Shown here piece after piece: positions 12,101-24,100 of a DNA stretch of 64,000 bases. The position numbers and the translations under genes are program-made. Each line of letters starts with the position of its first letter. Within the stretch, counting starts at the first letter, position 1. The stretch covers positions 434,001 through 498,000 of the forward strand of contig SSNU01000244.1 of NCBI GenBank assembly GCA_012064415.1, in the 5' to 3' direction. This DNA is from Gyrodactylus bullatarudis (taxonomy: Eukaryota > Platyhelminthes > Monogenea > Gyrodactylidea > Gyrodactylidae). The notes below the pieces were generated by a model that searched no databases, was not told the DNA's origin, and saw only the letters and a program-made list of their open reading frames with translations.

Positions 12101-15100
12101 AAACCCTATGTATAAATGAATGATTTTTTCTTTGAGATGAACTCATTTCATCCGAATATTAAACTCACTATGGAAAGGGAATCTAATGGTATTTTAAATG
12201 TCTTCAGATAAACTATTCCTATAATCTTCAACTACCATGGCTTATGTGAGCTTTTTCACTCTTTTCTCCACTGTTGCTATTTATTGGAGAGTTTTGGTGT
12301 TTTAAAAAGCTTGCATTTATTTTTTTCAAAATTGTAAATTATTATTTTCATTCAATTATTTGACTCTTATCACTTTTAAAGTGATACCTCTGGTGATCCT
12401 TTAAAAAATGTACGTTTGGTGTTAATACATCTTTTACTTTTATTTTAAACCTATTCGTTTTTTTTGCATCTCTATTAGACAGTAAAAAAGATTGTTTTCC
12501 TACTTGTCAAGAGATAAAAATGTTATAAAAATACAGTAATTATGTTTCCTTCGCTCGCTCACTCATGTTTTGTATTTGTTTTGTTAGCTAAACTAATCTG
12601 AATGATTGCAAATTTTCCGCCATTAAAAAAACACATACACAAGAACAACACCATCATCCTGGATAAACAATGCTTAGAGAATTTTAAAATAAACAATAAT
12701 TATTAATGTATTCTCTACCAGTCAGTCATTCTTCTGTATTTTGTTCAGATTAAAATTTTACAGAATTATAATTCTGTACGCTTTTCGGTCAATATCGGTT
12801 ACTTAAAAAGAGAGAAATACTCACAATCAAAATTTTTATTTCTTTCAAAAGAGATATACATATCGCCAGGTGTTATCAATCTCTAATCCTGATTTGATTG
12901 AATAATTAAGACGTATATGTCAGTATCCTTGGATATTAAACTACCAATAAATTTATGCGATTCTTACGTAAATCTCAATTTGAAAATTACGGAATTTCCT
13001 TTTTTTCGAAGAATAAAAGTAGGAAAAGACTTCTAGAGTTTGCTTATTCCCCCCCCCATAAAGTTAGGAGAAAGAAATTGGGCAGTATTTCAAATGTATC
13101 CACTTTCTAACCCAAAACTTTATTCGATTTTGAAGATTTGAAGCAGTTGAATGCTGAAATTTCGGATCAGAATTAAACGAAGATTTCAAGAAAAAGTTTC
13201 CGGTTTCCAAGAAAAAGTTTAACCTCTAGAATTTAGATAATTTTCCCTTGTGATTATCAAAAAATTCTAATGTTCAATTTTTGACAAAAATAAAGAATTT
13301 CTGTGAACTTTTGCAGGCGAGTTTGAATTCTTCGTTGATCCAAAAAAATCAACGTTTAATTGCCGTAATTCTTTGAAATCGATGAAATTTTTGAGATGAA
13401 GAAATTCCTTTGTGAAATTGTACAAATTTCTTATACAGAAAAGATTATCTCACACTCGACTACCTAGGCATACCTTTATGATAAATGACTCATTCATTTA
13501 TTAAAAGGTACCATCTTCTCGTTATCCTATTTGAGCATACCCTTTTCCTTAAGAGGACATTTATTCTTCTTCTTTTGGTAAGTATAAAATTTGGATAGAA
13601 ATACCTTAATCACTGCCTATATCTTTCTCTCTCTATTTCCCTCTTGTATTGTATGGGGACCATCAATCATGACTGGTTTTCTTCGAAATGTATATCCCCC
13701 CCTATCTTATCTTATCACTTGAGTATGCATTGATTCTTTTCATCCTATATACTATATTATTATATATCGAGATCGATATAACTACAGTAATAGGAGGTAG
13801 CTACTGTTTCCCTTCCATTGTACTACAATCATCATCCTTGCTATTATTATTAAAAACCAAAAGTTTGGTGCTTAGTAACCCCTCTTACTAAAGTGCTCAT
13901 CTCATGATCCCACAAAAGAATTATATAATGGGAGTTTAAGTATTTTATTCTCTACCTTTACTTTCAAAGAGACATAACACTAAAGATGATGTTTTTCCAG
14001 CATAAATCACCTAAGCAGTGTAATATCTCTTGTACAAATCTATATTTATCGTTTATATCCTTCCGGAGAAGTGTATATCGATAAATCTTGTATATTTAAA
14101 ATAAAACTACTTTAACTAAATATAAAATCTAATCACTACTGAATGAGATTATTTTAAATCTAATCACTCATTTTCTCTTGCATCGGCTCGTCATTCTTCT
14201 ATGGCATAGGATCTCCTCGATGTTTGAGTATCTGGCCAACATGCATGAAAGAATACTGAGGAAATATCAGAGCTGTTGTACTTGCCATTTATTCCATTCT
14301 ATAATTATAGACAATGGTATATAAAGTTTTTGATATCCCATTTTTTCGAACTTTGAGCTGAAAATTTTTATTGATTTGAAAGTAGAAGGCTGATCAAAAG
14401 AGTTTTTTCATGATCAAGATTAGATAAAAAGCTGAATAGAACCGTCAAATTACCAAAAATTTTCGAAAGATTCCGATTTATCAAAATTTCATTGATACTC
14501 AAGTAGTGAAAATGATCAAAAACTCAAAATTCAAGTTCGAAAAAATGGGATTTCGGCACCAAATGGGAATTTGAAAAATGACCATAAAAATATTTGTTTT
14601 CAGAATTTTTTTTCCTTTAAATGGTAAAAGTGGGCAACACGAGTAGGATTCCAAAAAATCTCTAATAAATTCTTGATGAAAATATCGAGATTTCTGTAAA
14701 AATCATAGATTCCCAACTTCATATTAATTAGCTTTATATGGGAACCCTTTATATGACTCCAATGTTTAGATTTTGATCACTGATTCACACTTCGAAAGAA
14801 CATCCTCCATTGATCCGATCTGAAAGAATATTGCATTTAGAAGTGCTATCGTATTTCTCGGAGAATAATGAATAGACCTGCACTACCTTTGTCTTTTTAT
14901 TTTTGTCAAAATCTCTTTAGATATATTTTCATCGAAAAACATTGTACTTAAGCCCTCAACATATCTTTTTGAGTCGAAAAAATGATGAAAAGACTCAATT
15001 GAATATGCTCCCAAACACACACGCTACTCATCATAATTTCTTTTGATCTTCCTTCCATTTAGCTCTATCCTTTTTTACATTGTAAGCAAAAGCTTCTATC

Positions 15101-18100
15101 GGCATATTCATGCCTTGATGACTCATACAACTCTTTCCACATGTTCCACCTCTATTCTCCATGCACATTTGAGATGATGGAATGTATGACGTAATGTTGT
15201 CTTCACATGTGTGTCTATGTAAAGAAAAGAATTTCCACAAGTAAACGATACAGTTTAGTATCAAATGTTACTACTCCTTTCAATCTGATAATAAGGCATG
15301 TACACATTATGGGCATTAGACATTTCACTACAATATTTTACCATGCATTATTTATTATTTTCCATCTCTCTCAAAGGGAATCAATTCCCTGTTCCGTCTG
15401 ATGATTAATAACAGTCCTCCATTCTTTCTTCTTTTACATACATTTCTGTTATTTTTAGTCTTCTTTTGGTTTAGGAACAGAATTTGAAAAGAAACGTTCA
15501 GATCTACCTGTTGGAGAGCTAGATGATTCCTTTTTGAGTTTACTATTTGCCATCTCTCATTTCATCTGACAAGTTCCTTTCCACCACAGGAAATTTGCTT
15601 TTATGTTCTAATTGTGACAAATTCTTTAATGATCATCTTTTTTCCACTTGATTCTTGGCAGTAAATGAAATTCTTCTCCCTCAGTTTTTTTGTGGGCAGA
15701 TGCACTTTTGTCAATTAATTTTTATCTACACAGAGCCAATTCTCACTCTCTTTCCCCCCTTCCAACATTTTGAGTGTAACTCTGAGTTGGGATATTGACC
15801 AATTTTAACTTTTCACATCTTTCTGAATCAATTCCAACTGAGAATTTCATCCAGAAGTACAGATTAAATAATTTTCATTAACTGCGCTAAATTCTGTTTT
15901 TAACATCTTAATGAGCTATATATGTAACTTGATAGATTTCCTTTCTAATGAGAGATTAATAATGTATTCCGAGTATGTCCTAAATCAAATTTTCCCAATT
16001 ATTTTCTCATTCAGATTTGTGTAGAATTGAAGTGCTGAGGTGTGCTAGCAACTGAGCTAACTGAACCAAACCTTGCGGCCTCGTATCTTCCAAATAACTT
16101 TGGACTAGGAAGAGAAGAAAAAATCATCTTATGTCCTTAGACTATTCATAATTTATTATAAGCGACATCCAATTCAGCAATTAATAATTCTAAATTCTAT
16201 TCTCCATTGTAGCTTCAAAAATGTAAGGTAATGAGTATTCTATCAAATAAAGCGTGTCTTCCCATTTGTATTCCTTGATAGTAAGGAGTAATCTTGAATT
16301 AATTCTGAAGTGTGACTCCCCTGTTCCTGACAGTCAGTTTGAATTCCATGTGTCATTTCTATTGAAAATGAATTAATTCACTAGATAATTCACACACACA
16401 AACACCAATGCAAGATATAGCGAGAGGGGGTATTAATTTTTCTGTATCATTCTGTTTCCCTATGTAATTCTTGAAATTCTGGACATTCTAAGGCATCCCT
16501 ATTATGGAACAGAGTTGAGGATGTATCATGAATCATGTCCCAGGGAAAAAGTTTGATTCTCTCCCAAATAATAAAAGTAGAAGAAGTAATTTCATTTTAT
16601 TTTTTTTATCTGGGTGATTCAATTCCTTGTACTTTTGACTCCCTACTTTATGTACTCGTAGCGTATATTTCAGTGGATATGTTTTTCTATCTCGAAACCT
16701 CTCTGATAAGGAGTTGAATAGAGAAATCCTTGCATTGATCGATGGACATGTTGATATGGAGTTATAAGCTTCCTTTGGTTCACTAAAAATTTATACCTTT
16801 CCATAGTTTTAAATCAAGAGGTTCTTCAGGGAGCTGTTCAGCATAGATTGACTACAATGTTGTTCGTTTTGCTACCTTACAATGTTCTCTTTTGGCTTGT
16901 ATAATCCGAGATCACTTCAAACTGACGGTTTTTTAAAATTGTATAGTGATGAGATCATTCAAGATCCATCATTCGTCTAAGACGTGTTATTCTATAGTAT
17001 AACTAAATTCTCTCATTTAATACGTTTTTTCAAACCCAAATAACTCTTCTCATACCCTTCCATATTAAATATAATTCAGATAACCCTTAAACAGTGATAA
17101 TTTGTCTGGGATTAAGAATATGGGCAATAATTATAGTAATATCCTCTTCGTATCTTTCACACACACTTGATAATGTCTAGAGGATAATTCTATATACTTT
17201 CAGACAATCCAACTTTAGACTATTTCATCTCTGGAATTAACTCCATACTTGCGGGAGGTTTTCTTCTGTCCGTCTTTTGCTTTTTCAAGCTGAAGTATTA
17301 TTTCCGCTTTTCAAGAGTCTTGTATTCTGTTGAATCCTTCTTGTACTCTATTCCTAGAATTAAGCTTCAGAAAATTAATGATTCTGTACAATAAATTTCA
17401 AATGATTTCAGCAAACTAGAAAAACTTTTCTATCGATCAAGAACTGTTTTTTATGGTTTTAATTTGTGGAGTAAATCAGTCTTCCAACTTGAGTTCTGCT
17501 TCCATGAATTTTTTAGAAGCCATTCCAATCAGTTTCTCTTGATTATTCGTGTAGAAATAATTAACCAGAAACAGACCTTGTTCCCTTAACCCTATCGAGT
17601 AAAAAGGCTCACTATCAAAATATGTAATTATATCAAAGAGTTAACTAAAATACAGAACATTCTTCTCTTCAATAATTATTACGTTATAATGTAACTTTGT
17701 CAAGAGTCCAAGATTTTGTTTTTTTTTTACTTTTGTAAAAAACCTTCCTTTTCATCATTCTTTAAATGCATAACTATTGGAGTTATACATTAGGAAAATT
17801 CCAAAGTCATAAATATCAGGTGGAATTCACCTCCAAAATGGGTTACATCAGTATGGCGATAGAGTTAGTCTCTTGGCATCAGATAAGCCAACTACAGTAT
17901 ATCTTCTGACACATGATAACGTTACAAGTACAAATCTCTTCACTGAACGAATTCAACGCATTGACATTACAGTAGATTTATTTTAAATCAAATTGAAAAA
18001 TATAACTATCCACCCCTTTGTGTGCATTTACTGTGTTTTCTTTTTAGTACAAACGAATTACAAGTTCCCCCTTCCCCTTTCACCATGTAATTTATTATGC

Positions 18101-21100
18101 AAACTAATGGGATTTGTGATTTCTATGGTTTCAAATGAACTTTTCTCTCTCCTACAAAAATTTTGTATTGAAATGGTTTTACCTCGTGTGTATGTTTTTT
18201 TGATTATGACAGAATAAGGGCTCTGTTGTCTGTGTCTGCTATAGATTTTTCCTTCGTTTGTTTGATTAATCAAATTTTTTTATTCTTTTTACGAGAGATC
18301 AGAGTAGATTTAACTCATAAATTATTGATAATTTTCAATTCAATTTCATTGGTCGATATTTTTCTCGAATTTCATTGGTCAATTAAATTGGTACAAAATA
18401 TAACCATAAAATGGCTTTGTAATTTATTCTCGTGATGGCCTTTTGTTGAATTACATCTCATGATTCCTGTCCTATTGAAAGATTCTTTATCATTAAATAT
18501 TTTTATCTAAAACAAACTTTTTCGCGAAACTATAGTTTCTCTCAAGAAGAAGTCTGATTTTAATTAAGATGTGTGAATATTGCAAGATCAGATAGTAGTA
18601 ATCTGGAAGAAGACATATTTGATTTTCAACATCATGGTCTCCTTAATCGATCAATCCTACAAAATAGAGAGTTAGGTCCAAATTTCAATCGACTCGTGTA
18701 GAAATGTGCCAAGAAAGGCTCTAAAACTAGAACATGAAATATGATGTAATAAAGTATCAAGTTTTGTCTGTACTTTCATACTAAATCCAATTTCTGGACA
18801 AGGAATTGTAATAATAGCTCTATTGAACTTTCAGTAAATACAATCTTACAGTAGTGATGGTACACACTTTGTTTAAGAAAATCTAAATTTTTTCTCAAGT
18901 CTAGGCTTGTTTTATACTCTTATACTATGTAACTGTAAAATTAATTTTGCTTTCTTCTCTTTTAGGCCTAATGGTTCTACTGGGCTGTATTATTTACCCC
19001 TTCGGCTGGCATGATAACAGTGAAGTTAGACAAGTCTGCGGTCCAAAGGCCGACTACTTCAACTATGGTGAGTTTTATTTTATCTTGAATGAAATCCTAA
19101 TCCCCCAACACCCTCTTGGTAGAAAGTAAGACCAAAAATTTGCATCTTTTAATGCTTAATGAGAAATTTTCAACAGGTTCCTGTCGAAATACAGATTTTT
19201 TAATTCAAAGTTTAGCGTTAAAATTTTGTCTCTTCTGCAATTTCTAGTACTTTTCAAGTTTTGTCATCATTGCATCTTTGTAAGCCACAGTGTTTAATGC
19301 TCACAAATATAGATTTTTCGTATATATAGTTTCTGACTCGGTTTACTCGTTAATATACTCAGGCTAATTAGTTGCGATTGATTCGAAAAAGTAATTTCGA
19401 GAAACACCTCATTAGTTACTACCGAAAAAAGATCATAGTAAGGATCTCTTGACCCACTCTTCTAAAGAGTCAAAATTGATCAGGTCATAGATAAAGAAAC
19501 GCCATTCCCGTCTAAATAGGAAAATCTTTAATCAATAAAAGAGCTGAAAATTACTGCATTGTGCTCAAAGCTTAAATTTCAACGCCAAAATTAAATTTAT
19601 GGGGCCCAGCGTTGTAAAACAAATCGCCCTCATAATCTTCATAAATCAGAAAAGGAATCCGAATAAATATACTTTACTTATTTCAAGGCCTTTCACAATC
19701 ACAATCTCTATAGCAACCGTATGATGCGTTGATATATTTTGAGATTTGACCAAAATTATTCGCTTGCCTTCTCAAGCAATCTGGTACACAGCCTTGCTTT
19801 AGTTTACTCAATGCTGTGAAGAAGTCATTTTTTGCATCATTGTAGGATTTGAAACTTTCGGCACTGTTCTTGAAATCGTCATCTGCCTTTTTCCAGCCAG
19901 GATCACACTCACTGTTATAGCAGGTATCTTTAGCTAGATTTTTAAAACTGGCACAGTTTATCTTTGAAATTTGGTCTCTTATGCAATTTCTAACTTCAGT
20001 TTTTTTACACTTTTCGATTTCTGTGATCATTGCGGATTTGTAAGGCCATTCGAGAATGGCTTGGAAAAAAACATTTGTGAAAGGTGTACAATTGTTTTTA
20101 TATTTGTTGAATACATCGTAGACACAAGAACCATTGACTGTGAGTATGAAACATATTGCAACGAGATATTTCATTATAGAGGCTTTTACTTACTGACTTG
20201 TTTCAGCCTCTTATATACTCTTATAAGCTAATTAGTTGCGATTAATTAGAAAGAGTAATTTCGAGAAACACCTCATTAGTTCATTTTGTGAATGGATTTC
20301 ATTGAAAGTTTTTTACTCCGAATAGTTTTCATAAGAATAAATTTGTGGTATATATCATTACAATTCAATTTTAATAACTCCTTCCCAATTAATTTTGTAA
20401 TAACAAATCATACAAATGGTGACTTCTTCTGTCAAATCTTCCAATGAACCCCCTAAAGACCCTGTCAAGACTATGGACAAGGGGGAGGGGGTAGTTTAAT
20501 TGAATATGACCACTTGAGAATTATTTGAGTTATTTTCAACTCTCTCTCTCTCTTTCATTATTCATTCAAAGTAGATGAGAAAAAACGCCCAAAAATTCTT
20601 ACAAATTTACTCTTTCCCTTACAAATTACAACATAATAAAAATTAAAGTGAAATATCCCTCAACTGACTCCTAACTTAGAAAGGTCAAAATTTATTTCTC
20701 TCAAAATATACTTTTAATAATTGAAATTAATTTATTGAGATTATTAATTATTCATGAGGGGGGGGGGGGTGATAGGAGAAGAGAAAAATCGAAAAGGAGA
20801 TTTGATCCCAAATAAGAAAAACTCGATCCAATGTGAAAATAAGTAGTAGTAGCCTTGGAACATTCTTATAGTTTGGTATTTCGGTAATAATCACCTAGAG
20901 AGACAAGAGTCTATTATTCTTAGGGCCTCAAAAAAGTACCATTTGGTCTATTTTTACTCTAGAAAACTGATGGCTCATGAGTCTTGATAATCTAAAGAGA
21001 AAATCTGCTCATCTAATCCCATTTAGATCGAAGCTTTAAACTATGCTGGAAGACATACCTTTTAGAATTTGAAATCTCAACTAAAACGATTTATTTTGTA

Positions 21101-24100
21101 AAATATGCGCTGTTATAATAGTTTTCTATTACGTTTTTGTTAGAAATTTTTTCATTGATATGCACAGCATATGATAGAAATTTAAAAAAGATAAATAAAT
21201 CTGTGTAATAATTCGGGCGGTCAAAATGCTATTTTTGATATTTTGCTAGAATTTTTATGAAATTTATGCAATTAACATTATTGAGCATCAAGGATATTTC
21301 CTCACAAAAATAATTTTGCTATTTTTCTGCTATTCAAAATCGAATGCTATATTTTTTGCTATTTCTTCGGGCCAAGCCCTTGTCGTATAAATGGTAACAT
21401 GAGAACAAATCTTAGTTATTTTGATTCCTTTCATCTCTTCATTTGGATCAAGCTGTTTCTAAAGCGTCTCAATCTCGTAATAGGGCCTGTTCTAATATGG
21501 GTCATTATGGATTTGATATCCCATAAATTGCTACATTCATCAAGATTATATTTCTCATCAAGAGATCTAAAAGTAGAAAGAAGAAAATAATCTTTTACAT
21601 TTCTCAACCGGAAATGCAAGCCTCTACCCCCACTCGAAAACGAAACGCATCGACATCAACCCAACAACCCAAAGCGAGGAGAAAACGGGGGACGAAGGTA
21701 GCAACGGGTACCCAACAAATCCACAAATTCTTCACAGCAAACAAACAGTGAAGAAGCCGATCCCATTGGTCAACAACACGAACAGAATCCCCATTGGTCC
21801 GAAACAGACGAATAATTGCTATTGGTCAAGACAGCCCTTTCATGTTCTTGTAATATATATATATAACTCCTCAAGTCGGTGTAAGGTCTGAAGAGAGCCG
21901 ACGAAAATAAAAGCTTTTATTCACCTAACCTCTTTCGTCGTTCTAACTACCAGCATGACCATTAGTCAGCGCCCTCAAAATAATCTTTGTATGATGATTG
22001 ATGAATTTTTATAAAAAGTTTTAATAATAAAGCCTTATCTACGGATCCAAAGAGGCTAAAGTCCAGAGATTAGTGAATTATAGGAATCCAAAGTTGGATA
22101 CAAGGAGTGTAAGAACCGATATTGGATTCTTTCAGTCACTAAGGATTGATAATTATTTGAGTGGGGTAGATTTCATTTGTCAGACAGTCCATCTTTGGAT
22201 TCTTGATGAAAAATACATATTTTGATCTTATTTTCTAATCTCTATTTCGAGTAAACACAACAATTTCCTCTCCAATATTTATTCTTCCAATCGTATATTG
22301 TGTTTAAATATATACATGTTGTATAAATTCGATGGGAAAATAAAAATTCACAATAAAATTTCTAATTGATGAGTGGTTTTTTTTCTATTTTTACACCATT
22401 GTTATCCTAAATAGTCGTGTTGAACATTGGAAAGTATACTGTATATACAAATTAGATCTTTAGATTTGTTCCAAGAAAGAGTCCAACTTGTACTTTTGGC
22501 TAGCTTCTATAGACATTCTTTTATCACGCTACGGAAATCAGAGAGGTGTATTAGAATAAATAAATCTGTCCTAATTCCACTTGCAATCACAATTCTCCGT
22601 TATTATTTCTCGATAGACAAATTAACTTCTTCTCTCTCAAATGACATAATACACACACACACACGTATCAATGAAATTAACACTAAGCTACAATACACAA
22701 GTTTAGTGTATTACTAGTAGTAGAAGAGGGGGGGGGGGAGGTGAGAGGTTTTATTTTCAAATACACAGTGTAGATTTTAGAGCAATGATTATACAACAAA
22801 AGTTTATTTTATAAAAAATGTTTTTTTTCTTCTTCAAACTAAACTAAAAAGAAAAGTAATAAACAATGTTTTATTATTATAAACATGTTGAAACGACAGA
22901 CATAACTATTTCTTGAAAGAAAACAATATTCAGATTTAAGATCATCTGGTTCGATCATTTAGAGATTTGAGTCCAGATTCAGATTAGGGTATAGGCAGTG
23001 TCATGGGGGTTCATCACAAAAGAAGGAACAGGTAACCTTGTTTTCATAGAAGAAAGACTCAATTGAAAAACATGTCAACAACTTCTAGAAGATCAACTGC
23101 TACCGTTTAAAGAAGAAATAGAAAATTCCCAAATAATTTTTAAACAAGATAATGCTCCGTGTCATCGTTCTTTATCAACAAAAACATGGTTTTAAGAGAA
23201 TGGAATATCTGTGTTGCCATGGCCTGCTCGAAGCCCCGATCTTAACCTATTGAGAACTTGTGGGGAATTTTATCTCAGAAAGTTTACTCCCAATGAAGAG
23301 TATTTTTAAACAGGCAAGAACTCATCAAGAAGATTGAGGAAGAGTGGAGATTAATTCCCAATGAGACTTTAGCTAATTTATATTGCTCTATGTCAAAAAG
23401 ATGTCTAAGAGTAGTAGAAGGAAAAGGAAATTTTACAAAATAAAAGTGAACAAATATGTTTTGTCGTTTTCTAATTCAATGAAAAAACGTAAATTTATAT
23501 TTTTAAGAATATCAATGAACTAATAAGTTCGTTAGTGATCATATCTAGAAGTGTAAGAAATTTCCTTTTCAATGCTTTATTTTACATCTCTCAAAGGTAT
23601 TTTTATAAATAAGCTAGAAGCAATTTTAAGTGAATAAATTCATTTTGTCGACCACTATAGTTCAATTCTTGAAACTATCAACATTTTATTAATTCTGGGA
23701 TTGACTATAGTTTTAATAAACAGATAGATGGAGGATTTTTATAAAAGTTATCTTATTTTTTATCTATGACCCTCAGAGAAGTAGGTTTTCAAAAAAACGT
23801 TTAAAAAATTAATTTTTTAGAAAATAAATCAACTCTCTTTGAATTTGTATAGCGCGAGTTCGACGAATGATAGAGCCAAGATCTTTGCGTATTCCAGAAG
23901 ATTAATAATGAGTTGCTAAAATGACCTGTGATAGAACTATCACTGAGGGACTTCAAGCGTTAATGTTAATAGTTATTCTAATTTCTCTTCCAGAAATGTT
24001 GGAGTGTTTTTAATACACTTTAAAGCTTAGTTGAATGATTTTAAATCTCTTTAAATGCATTAAGAAGTTGAGCACTTCTCTAAAACAGAGTTTCATGTTT

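Larger units (their letters stand above)
3566..18965 (+). other. 15.4-kb intron 1 of the LHFPL gene
   Basis: Bounded by donor GTGAGT after 3565 and acceptor TTTTAG before 18966. Apart from the elements listed separately (LINE fragment, two hAT-type elements, a piggyBac-like MITE, hairpin repeats), it is AT-rich sequence with short microsatellites. ORFs of 60-110 codons inside it show no family signature that I recognise. Confidence 0.7.
21596..21976 (+). mobile_element. Hammerhead-bearing short retroelement, copy 1
   Basis: A 381-bp insertion flanked by a perfect 12-bp duplication AAAATAATCTTT (21584-21595 and 21977-21988). The 5' part is markedly GC-richer than its surroundings and contains three CATTGGTC / TATTGGTC (CCAAT-type) boxes and a TATA run (ATATATATATAA, 21853-21865). 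About 25 bp later comes a hammerhead-like core, then TTTCGTCGTTCTAACT-CCAGCATGACC shared with copies 2 and 3. A duplication of this length fits target-primed insertion (LINE or Penelope type) better than the 4-6 bp of LTR integrases. Interpreted as an animal retrozyme or a Penelope-derived non-autonomous element. Confidence 0.72.

Noticed and set aside
21596..21976. Solo LTR of a Gypsy/BEL element
   Set aside because: Promoter boxes and AATAAA fit an LTR, but the 12-bp duplication is too long for an LTR integrase, there are no TG...CA ends, and the hammerhead core explains the conserved hairpin better.
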